64,000 nucleotides of DNA from Ilyomonas limi (GTDB lineage: Bacteria; Bacteroidota; Bacteroidia; Chitinophagales; Chitinophagaceae), in contig NZ_SZQL01000013.1 of NCBI RefSeq assembly GCF_005233845.1, forward strand, positions 1 through 64,000, in the 5' to 3' direction. Made by a program: the position numbers and the translations under genes. The stretch's first letter is position 1. Every line of letters begins with the position of its first letter. Under the pieces are notes generated by a model. The model searched no databases, was not told where the DNA came from, and was given only the letters and a program-made list of their open reading frames with translations. Positions 52,854 through 63,077 of this stretch are shown here, in pieces.

Positions 52854-54086
52854 TCACTCCAATACTTTTAGTGATGCTTTGATAATATCCACGCACTCTA
52901 TAATCTGCGCTTTGGTAATGATAAGTGGTGGTGCAAAGCGTATTTTATCGCCATGCGTAGGCTTTGCCAGCATACCATTATCTTTCAATGCCAAACACAA
53001 TTCCCATGCAGCTTCGGGATTGGAATGTTCAATCACTATTGCATTCAACAAGCCTTTGCCGCGTACTTGTTTTATAAAAGGCGATCCAATATTTTGTAAT
53101 TCATTGCGCAGCAAAACGCCCATCGCTTCTGCATTGGCAGGCATATTTTCATCCTTTAATACCTGCAATGCTTCTATAGCTACTGCACATGCCAATGGGT
53201 TGCCGCCATAAGTAGAACCATGTTCACCCGGATAAATATTCAGCATAATATCATCATCTGCCAGCACTGCACTTACAGGCAGGGTGCCACCACTCAATGC
53301 CTTGCCCAATATCAATATATCCGGGCGTACATTTTCATGATCGCAAGCGAGCATTTTGCCGGTGCGCGCCAGCCCGGTTTGTATTTCATCGGCAATGAAC
53401 AATACATTGTATTCGGTGCACAGTTCACGCACGGCTTTTAAGTAGCCATCATCAGGTATTACTACGCCCGCTTCACCTTGTATAGGCTCTACCATAAATG
53501 CTGCTACATTGCTATCCTGAAATGCTTTTTCCAAGGCAGCTATATCATTGTACGGTACCAACTCAAAACCGGGCATATACGGACCAAAACCTTTGTAACT
53601 GCTGGGATCGGTAGAAGAGGAAATTGCAGCTAACGTTCTGCCCCAGAAGTTACCTTCGGCGAAAATGATTTTGGCCTTATTCTCCGGTATGTCTTTTTTT
53701 ACATATCCCCAGCGGCGTGCCAGCTTTACGGCGGTTTCGCCACCTTCTACGCCGGTATTCATGGGCAGCACTTTATCGTAGCCAAAATATTCAGTAATGT
53801 ATCTGGCATATTCGCCCAATAGATTACTGTGAAAAGCGCGCGAAGTAAGTGTAAGTTTTTGTGCCTGTTTGGTGAGTGCCTGTACAATTCTTGGATGACA
53901 ATGTCCCTGATTAACAGCCGAATAACCGCTTAAAAAATCGTAGTAACGTTTGCCTTCCACATCGTAAACAAAAACGCCTTCTCCCCGCTCCAACACCACA
54001 GGCAAAGGATGATAATTATGAGCACTATATTGATCTTCGAGTTGCAGGTAATATTGTGTCTTATCAGACAATGTATGCGTAAGCAT
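52854..54086 (-). CDS. rocD: Ornithine aminotransferase
   Basis: 410 residues, class III PLP aminotransferase. Markers: [98 protein letters not shown], and the PLP lysine in [20 protein letters not shown]. The NHP pair and the HCHPRI stretch are typical for ornithine delta-aminotransferase, which turns ornithine plus 2-oxoglutarate into glutamate semialdehyde. Length is standard. Monocistronic on the minus strand. Confidence 0.95.
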   Translation of the reverse strand: MLTHTLSDKTQYYLQLEDQYSAHNYHPLPVVLERGEGVFVYDVEGKRYYDFLSGYSAVNQGHCHPRIVQALTKQAQKLTLTSRAFHSNLLGEYARYITEYFGYDKVLPMNTGVEGGETAVKLARRWGYVKKDIPENKAKIIFAEGNFWGRTLAAISSSTDPSSYKGFGPYMPGFELVPYNDIAALEKAFQDSNVAAFMVEPIQGEAGVVIPDDGYLKAVRELCTEYNVLFIADEIQTGLARTGKMLACDHENVRPDILILGKALSGGTLPVSAVLADDDIMLNIYPGEHGSTYGGNPLACAVAIEALQVLKDENMPANAEAMGVLLRNELQNIGSPFIKQVRGKGLLNAIVIEHSNPEAAWELCLALKDNGMLAKPTHGDKIRFAPPLIITKAQIIECVDIIKASLKVLE

Positions 54087-54305
54087 AAATGATTTATAAA
54101 TTGAGTATGGTTAATAGAATATTTGCGTGTATAAAAAGAGCGTATTTAAGATTGAATAGCCATAAAAACAGTCTTTTACCTGTTCAACATTCTATTAATA
54201 ATCTTAAATATTAATAGCCTCCCGGGTGGTCGAGGAAATCAAGGTTCATATCGAGGAAGTGGAAATTCATCAGGTTGCAAATTAAAACAATAAAAGTGGT
54301 TTACT

Positions 54306-54806
54306 TTAAAACAATGTTTGAATGCCATGCACTTTGTGAAACTCATGCTGCAGCAACCACTTTTTTCTTGCCAGTCCTCCTGCATAACCTACCAGCGATT
54401 TGTTGGTACCAATCACCCGATGACAAGGCACAATAATGCCTATTTTATTTTTAGCATTGCTTGCCGCCACAGCTCTTATCGCATCGGCATTGCCGAGTTG
54501 CCTGGCAAGGTCGAGGTACGATATGGTTTTACCAAAAGGAATGTTTAATAGCTCGCTCCAAACCTTTTGCTGAAACGCCGTACCGGGCTGATAAACAGGC
54601 ACATCAAAATATTTTCTTTCGCCGTTAAAAAACTCTATCAATTGTTCGGTGCATTGCTGCATAACCGGTGTGATGGCGTTGCCGGCAAGATATGTAATGG
54701 CGGATTTATCTTCTACAAACGATAGCTCACAGATGTAATGTTCAGTGCCACCTATTTTTAAAATACCAATTGGGCTTTGATAGTATGTATAGTTAGTTGC
54801 CGCCAT
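54306..54806 (-). CDS. ogt: Methylated-DNA-[protein]-cysteine S-methyltransferase
   Basis: 166 residues. The N-terminal domain (1-75) is followed by the DNA-binding methyltransferase domain with FQQKVWSELLNIPFGKTISY, NDA-like RAVAASNAKNKIGIIVPCHR and VIGTNKSLVGYAGGLARKKW. The acceptor cysteine is in PCHRV. It repairs O6-methylguanine by suicidal transfer. It stands divergently from the OsmC gene. Between it and the ornithine aminotransferase lies a 219-bp gap holding a possible 19-codon peptide frame (54211-54270, minus), which I could not support further. Confidence 0.95.
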   Translation of the reverse strand: MAATNYTYYQSPIGILKIGGTEHYICELSFVEDKSAITYLAGNAITPVMQQCTEQLIEFFNGERKYFDVPVYQPGTAFQQKVWSELLNIPFGKTISYLDLARQLGNADAIRAVAASNAKNKIGIIVPCHRVIGTNKSLVGYAGGLARKKWLLQHEFHKVHGIQTLF

Positions 54807-54871
54807 TGCAGTGAATGGTATAAAGTTAGCAGAAACTTTTAACTTTGAATATTTTAAACAAAATAAACACT

Positions 54872-55285
54872 ATGAAAAGACACGCAACAGCCGTATGGAA
54901 AGGCTCTGGTAAAGATGGTAAAGGCACCCTTAGCACACAAAGTGGTCTATTCAACAATGCCCAATATTCTTACAAATCGCGCTTTGAAGAAGGACCCGGT
55001 ACCAACCCCGAAGAACTGGTAGCTGCCGCGCACGCAGGCTGCTTTGATATGAAGTTGAGCTTTGTATTGCAGGAAGCTGGTTTTACTGCCGACTCATTAG
55101 AAACGACCGCTGAAGTAACTTTAGAAAACGGCGCCGTTACTAAATCGCACCTTATTTTGAAAGCAAAAATCCCTGGTATTAGTCAGGAACAGTTTGACAA
55201 AGCAGCAGAAGAAGCAAAAGCCAACTGTCCTATTTCTAAACTGCTGAATGCAGAGATTACTTTAGATAAGACATTAGAGTCATAA
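54872..55285 (+). CDS. OsmC-family hydroperoxide reductase
   Basis: 137 residues from ATG 54872 (MKRHATAVWKGSGKDG); a frame to 54845 adds nine residues without similarity. TAACTTTG at 54840-54847 is a -7 box just upstream. The reactive cysteines are in AAAHAGCFDMKLSFVLQ and EAKANCPISKLLNAEI, the two positions used by OsmC for reducing organic hydroperoxides. Length is standard. It ends in a strong terminator. Confidence 0.95.
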   Translation: MKRHATAVWKGSGKDGKGTLSTQSGLFNNAQYSYKSRFEEGPGTNPEELVAAAHAGCFDMKLSFVLQEAGFTADSLETTAEVTLENGAVTKSHLILKAKIPGISQEQFDKAAEEAKANCPISKLLNAEITLDKTLES

Positions 55286-55305
55286 ACACGAAATTCTCCA
55301 ATATG

Positions 55306-55335
55306 AAAAACGCGGAATAGATGTTCCGCGTTTTT
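55306..55335 (+). terminator. Terminator of the osmC-type gene
   Basis: A 12-bp perfect stem (AAAAACGCGGAA 55306-55317 with TTCCGCGTTTTT 55324-55335) with a 6-base loop and T-rich tail. Confidence 0.92.
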
Positions 55336-55403
55336 GTTTTAGGATTTGAGTGGAAAATTATATCATTCCCAGCTCTATTGCTTAACAAAAAAGAGTAAGC
55401 ACA

Positions 55404-55835
55404 TTAGCTTTTTTCTTCGTATTTATCAATGTATGCTTTGATTTTCATATCGGGATGATCTTTTAATTCCAATATGATAAACATTTTACCATCTTTTCCT
55501 TCTATTGTTACATTCGCTTCATGCACATCACCACGACCTTCTGTAAGCTTGGCTTGCATTGTTGTTTTACCATTTTTATATGCTTCGGCCCAGTTGCAAT
55601 CTGATGCGGTTATATCGCCCTTCATTTCATCATTCGGATCATCGTTGTGATTGAAGACGATGTTTCCTTTACTTACCTCTACCGTTATTTTATCCGAATC
55701 GCTTTTTTGCACCTCATCTTTACTATTCAGCCATTCCTGTTTAGTGGAAGTGTACAATGTTTTCTTATCGCATTGTGCCATGCTTTTTGTACTCAATGCT
55801 CCAATAACTAATAATAGCAGTATACTCTTTTTCAT
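55404..55835 (-). CDS. Small exported protein of unknown function
   Basis: 143 residues from ATG 55835 (MKKSILLLLVIGALSTKSMAQ), which gives a signal peptide; a frame to 55922 adds a polar leader that would bury it. The mature part is polar and beta-rich with EVSKGNIVFNHNDDPNDEMK and TMQAKLTEGRGDVHEANVTI. Two cysteines (CDKKT near the N-terminus, SDCNW in the middle) may form a disulfide. Small proteins like this are common in Bacteroidota envelopes. No known family. Confidence 0.75.
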   Translation of the reverse strand: MKKSILLLLVIGALSTKSMAQCDKKTLYTSTKQEWLNSKDEVQKSDSDKITVEVSKGNIVFNHNDDPNDEMKGDITASDCNWAEAYKNGKTTMQAKLTEGRGDVHEANVTIEGKDGKMFIILELKDHPDMKIKAYIDKYEEKS

Positions 55836-56306
55836 GTTTTGTTTTTTAGACTTTGTTGTTGAATTGTTTCGCTGTTTACTTTCAAGAGCAATACCATAAA
55901 CAAAATGATGTAAATAAAACACTTAGATAATAAAAAATATTAAATATTGTTTGAAACCGGACAGGGTGTTTGAAAATGGGATGAGAGAGATGTGAAAAGG
56001 ATGTTGATAGTTTTCAATTTACCGATAACGTACTTTTTAAAATGGACCTGCCATAATAAATTGTTCAAAGCCAGTAAATAAACATCAGTTTACAAAGCAT
56101 TCATCATAAGTTAGTATCGTTATTTACAGATAATGCATAGAGCAATGCTATTGCCTGCCACGACAACGATATTCAGCAAGTACTATTCATAGCTGTTTAC
56201 CATTATTAACTAAATTATCTTTTAAAAGCTACAGGCATTAAGCCTTGCACGAAGTGTAACGGTACTTAATTGAAAATGATATAACACACAATTGCTTTGC
56301 TTTTTA
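55836..56306. other. 471-bp intergenic region, no gene seen
   Basis: AT-rich sequence without an open frame of interest, hairpin or promoter that I can name. The minus-strand gene at 55404 starts at its left edge, and the gene at 56307 ends at its right edge. Confidence 0.4.
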
Positions 56307-56861
56307 TCAAGGCAACATTCCTTTGTATGGAGAAACAATATTGTTTTGTCTTATTGCATTCGTTGGATAATAGAAAACAGGCGAACTGCTTCTTTCTATA
56401 CCAATGCTGCCGGAGACAGAGAAGGTCTTTTCGGGATTGACGTACATCAATCCCACCTCTGCCCTTGAATACAACCCAAAGTTGTTGGAGCGAAGAAGGG
56501 TATTGTTTGCTGTAGTTTTATTAAAACCGGAAGGTAAAAAAGCATTATTAAAATTGATATAAGCAGGTGCGACTGACACGCCGGCAAAAGCATAAACATT
56601 ATTAGTTAACTGACGGTTTATCTGCAAGCCCAATGGCGCAGCAATCACCGATGCACTGCCGCCTTTGAAAAAACTGTAACTGGCAGATAAACCAGTGTAC
56701 TTACTAAACGACCACTTCTTTTTAGAGCTGCTGTCTTGCAGTGGAATGTTGTGCGCAAAAGTTCCTCTGTATGTATAATCTATAAAGCTGCCGGGCAATA
56801 CCGCTTGTGCCTTTACAACAGCAGCAACCATCATTATAATTAATACCAATACTATTCGCAT
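56307..56861 (-). CDS. Exported protein of unknown function, beta-barrel-like
   Basis: 184 residues with a signal peptide (1-18, VVKA-Q). The mature part alternates hydrophobic and polar residues (YTGLSASYSFFKGGSASVIA, LGLQINRQLTNNVYAFAGVS, FGLYSRAEVGLMYVNPEKTF), as in small outer-membrane proteins. The end (FYYPTNAIRQNNIVSPYKGM) lacks the usual terminal aromatic residue, so a surface or accessory role is possible. No family recognised. Confidence 0.7.
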   Translation of the reverse strand: MRIVLVLIIMMVAAVVKAQAVLPGSFIDYTYRGTFAHNIPLQDSSSKKKWSFSKYTGLSASYSFFKGGSASVIAAPLGLQINRQLTNNVYAFAGVSVAPAYINFNNAFLPSGFNKTTANNTLLRSNNFGLYSRAEVGLMYVNPEKTFSVSGSIGIERSSSPVFYYPTNAIRQNNIVSPYKGMLP

Positions 56862-57058
56862 ACTTTCGAAGTTACACCATAAAAATACAGGTTGTTTGAT
56901 AATTAGAAAAAAGGAGTGTAAAACTTAACAAGTTTATTGAAGTAAAATAAAGAACATCAACTTGCAAACATCACCTTGAAAACAGCGCGTTCAAACCCAA
57001 CAGCCTATTGTAATACAGGCGCTGTTGTGAGAAAATAATTATATTTTGAGTGCTGCAA

Positions 57059-57088
57059 TTTGTTTACTTACCGCAAACTTTATATTTG
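57059..57088 (+). promoter_or_regulatory. Promoter of the gene at 57109
   Basis: TTTG (57059-57062) and TATATTTG (57081-57088) with an 18-bp gap form a good Bacteroidota -33/-7 pair; the ATG follows 20 bp later. Confidence 0.75.
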
Positions 57089-57108
57089 CGTACTAAAACT
57101 AAAAACTA

Positions 57109-57594
57109 ATGAAAAGCAAACTAACCATTTCAATCCTTTTGCTTATTGCAATGAACCTTTTAACCAGCAATGCAACGCTTGCCCAAAAAACAACAGGTAC
57201 AGACTATTCAACAGGATTAGGCATCCGTTTAGATTTAGGTAATGGTGGTACGTATGCGGGACCTGCTGTAAAACACTTTTTTTCTGCAACCAGTGCGGGA
57301 GAAGCCAGTGTATTATTCGGCAATAGCACTACATTGATAGGTGTTGAATATTCTTACAACAGTGCTATCAACAATGCCGCCGGATTAAAATGGAACCTGG
57401 GCATCGGACCGCAATTTGCACTGTATAAAGGCGGCAGCGATGTACTGCTACGTCCGTTTGCAGGTCTTGAATTTAAAATTCCGGAAGCGCCAATAGATTT
57501 CGGATTTGACTGGCGCCCTGCTATACAATTAACACATGGTTCCGACGTGGAAGCAGGCCGGTTTGGGTTGGCATTCCGCTTTACAATTGAATAA
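57109..57594 (+). CDS. Exported beta-barrel-like protein of unknown function
   Basis: 161 residues. Signal peptide 1-25 (LA-QKT). The rest is glycine-rich and shows amphipathic strand pairs (GLGIRLDLGNGGTYAGPAVK, GEASVLFGNSTTLIGVEYSY, LKWNLGIGPQFALYKGG, FGFDWRPAIQLTHGSDVEAG), ending in FRFTIE. This is the shape of a small outer-membrane porin or OmpW/lipid-type barrel. A good promoter and a terminator frame it as a monocistronic unit. No family that I can name. Confidence 0.75.
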   Translation: MKSKLTISILLLIAMNLLTSNATLAQKTTGTDYSTGLGIRLDLGNGGTYAGPAVKHFFSATSAGEASVLFGNSTTLIGVEYSYNSAINNAAGLKWNLGIGPQFALYKGGSDVLLRPFAGLEFKIPEAPIDFGFDWRPAIQLTHGSDVEAGRFGLAFRFTIE

Positions 57595-57620
57595 TTTTTT
57601 ATTGTAAAAAAACTTTCTGC

Positions 57621-57650
57621 AAGGCTGATGATAATCAATCAGCCTTTTTT
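57621..57650 (+). terminator. Terminator of the 57109 gene
   Basis: A 9-bp stem (AAGGCTGAT 57621-57629 with ATCAGCCTT 57638-57646) with a T run. Confidence 0.85.
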
Positions 57651-57724
57651 ATTTAATGCTTAATTCAAACTCTCTGACACTGCAAATCACTTCCTCTCAT
57701 ATCCGGAATATTAACCTTTACAAT

Positions 57725-58372
57725 TTATACTTTTTCGTACAACCACCTTGCAAAATCTTTCACACTATCAAATATTCCATCCGGATGTTCTTCTTCTAAT
57801 TTCTTCTTATCTGCCGAGCCTGCCCATGCAGCGGCTACTACATGAATTCCTGCTTTACGACTTTCTTTAATATCGCCGGGAGCATCGCCTACATACAAAG
57901 TTTCCTCTTTTTGCACACCAAATGCATTTACGATTTGCTGAATAGCCTGCGGCTTACGCGAGCCTTCGCGAGCACCGTTTTCAATGATACCAAAATACAG
58001 TAAAATGTCAAAACGCTGTAGTGAAAGCAGACTGCAGTCTTTTCCTTTACCAGTAGCTATGGCAAGGCGCACGCCATTACTTTTTAATGTACGCAGCAAA
58101 TCTTTAATACCATTAAATGGTTCGGGACACATTTCCTCATGTAAAGCCTCATAATAACGCATGAAATTATTTGTTGCATTTTTTACATCGGGTGGGTTAA
58201 AAGATGCAATAGTACCTTCTTCATCAGGGCCAAAAGCTGCTTTAATTTCTTCATCGGAAAGCGGGCGATGCAGCTGCGGTTCCAGAGCTTGCCGGAAAGC
58301 TTGTATGCAAAGTGGGACAGTATTAGCTAAGGTTCCATCAATATCAAAAATAACCGCTTTAAGTTTTTGCAT
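57725..58372 (-). CDS. HAD-family phosphatase (phosphoglycolate phosphatase-like)
   Basis: 215 residues. HAD motif I is FDIDGTLANTVPL (nucleophile Asp), motif II LAIATGKGKDCSL, the motif III lysine is in REGSRKPQAIQQI and motif IV is ETLYVGDAPGDIKESRKAGI. The helical cap (about 25-75) is of the C1 type, as in Gph/phosphoglycolate phosphatase. The substrate, a small phosphomonoester, is not determined. Monocistronic on the minus strand. Confidence 0.93.
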   Translation of the reverse strand: MQKLKAVIFDIDGTLANTVPLCIQAFRQALEPQLHRPLSDEEIKAAFGPDEEGTIASFNPPDVKNATNNFMRYYEALHEEMCPEPFNGIKDLLRTLKSNGVRLAIATGKGKDCSLLSLQRFDILLYFGIIENGAREGSRKPQAIQQIVNAFGVQKEETLYVGDAPGDIKESRKAGIHVVAAAWAGSADKKKLEEEHPDGIFDSVKDFARWLYEKV

Positions 58373-58947
58373 GGGTGTTTTGTGTAAATTAAAATTGTAG
58401 CCACAGCTATCGCAAAAAGGCGGCCAAAGGATGCTCTATAATAAAGCAACAGTTATTCTATAATAGCTATCTCTTTTTATATGCAGTGTATGTACAATTC
58501 TTTATTGTTTATAAAGAAACCACATCAGCGTACTAATTCTTCCACCGTTGGATTGTAGTATGCAAAAGGCAGTTTATTGATGGCTTTGTTTGTTGCACTA
58601 TCTTTCTTTATTATCTTACTTATTTCCTTTTTAGCTGTGTAATAAGCAGCTTACGAATAAGAAATGATAATACGTGTAATAAACAGGTTATTTGGTAATT
58701 GGCGCTTAGTGCTAAGTTGCTGTGAAGATAACAGTTGACAGGCGAGAGTTGTTAAAAAGAACAAGGGCTTGCAGGATTGTATGATAAGCATCGAAATTTT
58801 ACTGCATTATTTATCCTATAATGAAAATGTTTACCCTGATAACCGATGGGACAAGTAAAGTCCGCTCAAATTATAAATTCATTTGTGTTACTAACAAAAG
58901 CTTCCAACCGTTATGTGCATTATGAGAATGCTGTTGCTACGAAAGAG
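58373..58947. other. 575-bp intergenic region with a possible decayed gene end
   Basis: No full gene. On the minus strand 58650-58525 a frame reads KEISKIIKKDSATNKAINKL and ends PFAYYNPTVEELVR, framed by stops on both sides. It looks like a 3' gene remnant but matches no family that I know. Confidence 0.3.
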
Positions 58948-60051
58948 TTACTGGTTGTTCTTCGGTATTTGTACAAAAAAAGTAGTACCTTTTTCTTCCG
59001 CACTTTCAAACCAGATGTGCCCCTTATGCCATTCAACAATAGTTTTAATAATAGACAAGCCTAAACCCGTGGTAGGCTCGCCATGGATACCAGGTCTTCG
59101 CGCTTTGGTAAACTTATCAAAAATAAATGGCTGCATATCTGCAGGTATGCCTACGCCGGTATCCACCACTTTTAGTAGTACGGCTGCTTCTCCATCTTCA
59201 ACAATTACTTTAATCTCATCGGTATCGCGTGTAAACTTGAGCGCATTAGACAACAGGTTGTTGATTACCTGCATAAACTTTGTTTCATCAACATTTATGT
59301 ACAAACTATTTACATTACTCACCATCGCTATCTGCTGTTTGATGGTGTGGTAAGACCGTTTATACTGTTCTATAACTTCTGCAATCCTTTGAATAATATC
59401 GGTTCGCTGCATAATCAGCGGAACCTCGCTTGATTCCAGCACTTCTTTATTTACCAGATCGCGTATCATTTTTATGCTCCGCTCACTATTCTCTGTTATA
59501 ATATTCAACATCTTGTTTACTATTTCATCCCCATCAGGTCCTGCATGTTTCAACAGCAACCGTGCACACGCCTGAATGTTACCGATAGGGCTTACCAGAT
59601 CGTGAGACAGGATGTCTAAAATGGCATTCTTTTTATTGGCAAACTTGTATAAAATATTGCCATATTCTTTATATGCAGTAATATCGGTAGCGGTGCCTAT
59701 AATCGTATTTATACCATTATATTGAGTTAAATAAGCGTTTACACCTATCCATTTTTCCTGTTGGTCTGTCAGCATCAAACGCACTTCTATCCTTTGTTTT
59801 TGTTTGGTTTGCTGTATAGCGGTAAATGCATTTATAATAAATAAGCGGTCATCGGGATGCACCGTATTTATTAATAGTGATAAGTCAGAGTCAACGGCTT
59901 CACGCGGCATATTCCAAACCTTTTCAAATGCAGCACTCAAAAAGAGCAGCTTATTTTCCTGTGGCTGAAAAGCAAAAATGACATCATCAGTTAAATTTGA
60001 ATGTTCACCCAGCAATAAGGAAACATCAAAGGAAAGTGGTTCGTTCATCAA
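58948..60051 (-). CDS. PAS-domain sensor histidine kinase (soluble)
   Basis: 367 residues without a membrane helix. A PAS domain covers about 20-128 (DDVIFAFQPQENKLLFLSAA, VHPDDRLFIINAF and the ending GTATDITAYKEYG). The HisKA region has the phosphoaccepting histidine H150 in LSHDLVSPIGNIQACARLL, and the ATPase has NNLLSNALKF (N box), DTGVGIPADMQPFIFDKF (G1) and GLGLSIIKTIVEWH (G2). No response regulator gene is next to it, so it is an orphan. A cytoplasmic redox, ligand or light sensor is possible; the PAS cofactor cannot be told from sequence. Confidence 0.93.
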   Translation of the reverse strand: MMNEPLSFDVSLLLGEHSNLTDDVIFAFQPQENKLLFLSAAFEKVWNMPREAVDSDLSLLINTVHPDDRLFIINAFTAIQQTKQKQRIEVRLMLTDQQEKWIGVNAYLTQYNGINTIIGTATDITAYKEYGNILYKFANKKNAILDILSHDLVSPIGNIQACARLLLKHAGPDGDEIVNKMLNIITENSERSIKMIRDLVNKEVLESSEVPLIMQRTDIIQRIAEVIEQYKRSYHTIKQQIAMVSNVNSLYINVDETKFMQVINNLLSNALKFTRDTDEIKVIVEDGEAAVLLKVVDTGVGIPADMQPFIFDKFTKARRPGIHGEPTTGLGLSIIKTIVEWHKGHIWFESAEEKGTTFFVQIPKNNQ

Positions 60052-60268
60052 AATTGTTATTGGTATCTATACACTTTAATCGTACAAAATTACGCAACTT
60101 CAACAAGGATAATAAAAGTATATCATAAGTGCTAACAACTGTTTACACCCAACAGAAAAGCACAATCAATAAATAAAAGCTGTAGCAACAAATTCATTTC
60201 TATAAAGAATGCCTGATGAAATAATGAGCAACAGTTATAATGCAGCTCAATAATATAACAAAGTTAAT

Positions 60269-60285
60269 TTGACTCATTAAGTCAA
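60269..60285. promoter_or_regulatory. Short inverted repeat downstream of pspC
   Basis: TTGACT, CATTA, AGTCAA is a 6-bp inverted repeat 56 bp past the pspC stop. It may be a weak terminator stem or a binding site; the adjoining T run (CCTTTT) is short. Confidence 0.3.
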
Positions 60286-60340
60286 CCTTTTAATAGCATA
60301 CTGTTTTTATCAGCTTTTTGTGCAGGCAGCATAAGCCATT

Positions 60341-60562
60341 CTACAAATACTTCAGCGGATTCCGTTTAGCAGAAAGAATATAACGTTTGATATTCATCCA
60401 AAATGCCAGAATCATATAAATAATTACCGGCGAGCCCATTGTAAGAAAAGAGATGTAAATAAACCATGTTCGGATGCGCGAGGTGGCAATACCCAGCTTT
60501 TCGCCAATAGCCGAGCATACACCAAAAGCCTGCATTTCTATGAATTCTCTCAGCTTGTTCAT
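60341..60562 (-). CDS. PspC domain-containing small membrane protein
   Basis: 73 residues. The PspC fold is seen as FGVCSAIGEKLGIATSRIRT followed by a membrane helix (WFIYISFLTMGSPVIIYMIL) and a basic tail. PspC proteins belong to the phage-shock/envelope-stress response or serve as small membrane regulators; the single-domain form is common in Bacteroidota. No PspA/PspB neighbour is present. Divergent from the aconitase gene. Confidence 0.9.
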   Translation of the reverse strand: MNKLREFIEMQAFGVCSAIGEKLGIATSRIRTWFIYISFLTMGSPVIIYMILAFWMNIKRYILSAKRNPLKYL

Positions 60563-60627
60563 ACCTGCAATTTAATAACTTTCCCGAAATCTTTATTTTA
60601 CCTTTCCTAACAACCCCTGTTTTAACC

Positions 60628-60635
60628 TAAATTTG
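60628..60635 (+). promoter_or_regulatory. -7 box upstream of aconitase
   Basis: TAAATTTG is a perfect -7 box, with no clear -33 TTTG. It lies 46 bp before the ATG. Confidence 0.45.
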
Positions 60636-60681
60636 CAGCAATTTTTTAGAAGAGCAAATTTTTACCTATTAAATATACCTT

Positions 60682-62949
60682 ATGGCTTTCGACATTGACA
60701 TGATAAAAAGAGTGTACGACGCCTTGCCGGGCAAGATAGCAGCCGCCCGTCAAACCGTGGGTCGTCCGCTTACGCTGGCAGAAAAGATTTTATTTGCACA
60801 CTTACATAGCGATCAACCGTTGCAAAACTTTGAGCGTGCAAAAACGTATGTTGATTTTACGCCCGACCGCGTAGCCATGCAGGATGCCACGGCACAAATG
60901 GCGCTGTTGCAGTTTATGCAGGCCGGCCGGCCAACGGTGGCCGTGCCTTCTACCGTGCATTGCGACCACCTGATACAAGCCAAAGTAGGTGCAAAAGAAG
61001 ACTTAGACACTGCGCTGGATAAAAATAAAGAGGTGTATGATTTTCTTGCTTCCGTTTCCAATAAATATGGCATCGGCTTCTGGAAGCCCGGCGCAGGCAT
61101 TATCCACCAGGTTGTTTTAGAAAATTATGCTTTCCCCGGTGGAATGATGATCGGCACCGACAGCCACACGCCAAATGCAGGCGGACTCGGCATGATTGCC
61201 ATTGGTGTGGGTGGCGCCGATGCGTGCGATGTTATGGCAGGCCTTGCCTGGGAACTAAAATGGCCAAAGCTGATTGGCATCAAACTCACCGGCAAACTGA
61301 GCGGCTGGACAGCACCTAAAGACGTAATTTTAAGAGTAGCGGGCATTACTACTGTAAAAGGTGGTACCGGCGCTATTGTAGAATATTTTGGCGAGGGCGC
61401 CGATAGCCTGAGCGCTACCGGTAAAGCAACGATATGTAACATGGGCGCCGAAATTGGTGCTACCTGTTCGCTGTTTGCTTATGATGAAAAAATGGCCGAT
61501 TACCTCCGTGCTACCGAACGTGCCGATATAGCAGAATTGGCAAATGGAATAAAAGACCACCTGCGCCCCGATGACGATGTATATGCAAATCCTGAAAAAT
61601 ATTACGACCAGGTAATTGAGATTAATTTAGATGAACTGGAGCCGCATGTAAATGGTCCGTTCACGCCCGATTTGGCTTGGCCGATCTCTAAATTTGCACA
61701 AGCGGTAAAAGAACATGAATGGCCTGAAAAATTGGAAGTTGCCCTCATCGGCTCTTGTACCAACTCTTCTTACGAAGACATCACGCGCTCGGCATCTATA
61801 GCGCGGCAGGCTACCGAAAAGCATTTGCAAACGATGGCAGAATTTACCATCACACCCGGTTCGGAACAGGTAAGATACACCATTGAAAGAGATGGCTTAC
61901 TCGAAACATTTGATGAAATTGGTGGGGTAGTCTTGGCAAATGCCTGCGGTCCCTGCATTGGTCAGTGGGCGCGCCACATGGACGATCCTACACGTAAAAA
62001 TTCCATCATCACCTCTTTCAACAGAAACTTTGCAAAGCGTAACGATGGTAACTCCAGCACGCACGCGTTTGTAGCTTCGCCCGAAATAGTAACCGCTTTT
62101 GCAATAGCCGGTGATCTTACATTTAATCCGCTCACCGATAAGCTGAAAAACACTAAAGGCGAAGAGGTAATGCTGGATGAGCCTACGGGTTACGAACTGC
62201 CGCCAAGAGGTTTTGCAGTGGATGATGCCGGTTACCAGGCGCCTGCCGCTAATGGCAAAGACATAGAAGTAATTGTATCGCCGGATAGTGACCGTTTGCA
62301 ACTGCTCGAAGTGTTTCCTGCATGGGAAGGCACCGATCTTAAAGGCTTGCTGCTGCTAATAAAGGCAAAAGGTAAATGTACTACCGACCATATTTCAATG
62401 GCTGGTCCGTGGCTCAACTATCGCGGACATCTCGATAATATCTCCAACAACCTGCTGATTGGTGCAGTGAATTATTTTAATGAAAAAACCGACTCTGTAA
62501 AAAATCAATTGACCGGTGAATACGGTCATGTGCCGGCTACGCAAAGAGCGTATAAAGCCGCCGGCATCGGCAGTGTGGTGGTCGGCGATGAAAACTATGG
62601 CGAAGGTTCTTCCCGCGAACATGCGGCAATGGAGCCGCGCCACCTAGGCGTTCGTGCCATTCTGGTAAAATCTTTCGCCCGCATTCACGAAACCAACCTG
62701 AAAAAGCAAGGTATGCTGGGGCTCACTTTCGATAACAAAGACGATTACGATAAAGTGCAGGAGGATGATAGAATTGATATTTTGGGATTAACTGAATTTG
62801 CTCCCGGCAAACAGCTTACGGTAGTATTGCATCACAAAGACGGCAGCACCGACAGTTTTCCGGTAAACCATACCTACAACGAGCAGCAGATAGAATGGTT
62901 TAAGGCGGGTGCAGCATTGAATATTATTCGCCAGAAATTCAATAAATAA
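60682..62949 (+). CDS. acn: Aconitate hydratase (mitochondrial-type)
   Basis: 755 residues, full length. Signatures: [35 protein letters not shown] (substrate loop), the iron-sulfur cysteines in [20 protein letters not shown] and [20 protein letters not shown], and the C-terminal swivel domain with [20 protein letters not shown] and [20 protein letters not shown]. It interconverts citrate and isocitrate in the TCA cycle. The branch (about 750 residues) is closer to mitochondrial ACO2 than to AcnA of E. coli. A -7 box and a terminator frame it. Confidence 0.97.
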   Translation: MAFDIDMIKRVYDALPGKIAAARQTVGRPLTLAEKILFAHLHSDQPLQNFERAKTYVDFTPDRVAMQDATAQMALLQFMQAGRPTVAVPSTVHCDHLIQAKVGAKEDLDTALDKNKEVYDFLASVSNKYGIGFWKPGAGIIHQVVLENYAFPGGMMIGTDSHTPNAGGLGMIAIGVGGADACDVMAGLAWELKWPKLIGIKLTGKLSGWTAPKDVILRVAGITTVKGGTGAIVEYFGEGADSLSATGKATICNMGAEIGATCSLFAYDEKMADYLRATERADIAELANGIKDHLRPDDDVYANPEKYYDQVIEINLDELEPHVNGPFTPDLAWPISKFAQAVKEHEWPEKLEVALIGSCTNSSYEDITRSASIARQATEKHLQTMAEFTITPGSEQVRYTIERDGLLETFDEIGGVVLANACGPCIGQWARHMDDPTRKNSIITSFNRNFAKRNDGNSSTHAFVASPEIVTAFAIAGDLTFNPLTDKLKNTKGEEVMLDEPTGYELPPRGFAVDDAGYQAPAANGKDIEVIVSPDSDRLQLLEVFPAWEGTDLKGLLLLIKAKGKCTTDHISMAGPWLNYRGHLDNISNNLLIGAVNYFNEKTDSVKNQLTGEYGHVPATQRAYKAAGIGSVVVGDENYGEGSSREHAAMEPRHLGVRAILVKSFARIHETNLKKQGMLGLTFDNKDDYDKVQEDDRIDILGLTEFAPGKQLTVVLHHKDGSTDSFPVNHTYNEQQIEWFKAGAALNIIRQKFNK

Positions 62950-62972
62950 TACACTATTATTTTGCAAAATAT

Positions 62973-63001
62973 AGCCGGTTTTTAACAAAAAACCGGCTTT
63001 T
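62973..63001 (+). terminator. Terminator of the aconitase gene
   Basis: An 11-bp stem (62973-62983 with 62988-62998) around AAC with a short T-rich tail. Confidence 0.8.
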
Positions 63002-63077
63002 GCTTTTAGGTAAAAAAAGCGAAATTTCTTAGTTTTATAAGTATTGGTTTAATATTGCAGCCATGGATGCTGAAGAA

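Noticed and set aside
58846-59353. Plus-strand open frames over the histidine kinase 3' end
   Set aside because: Antisense to clear kinase motifs (GLGLSI, DTGVGIP).
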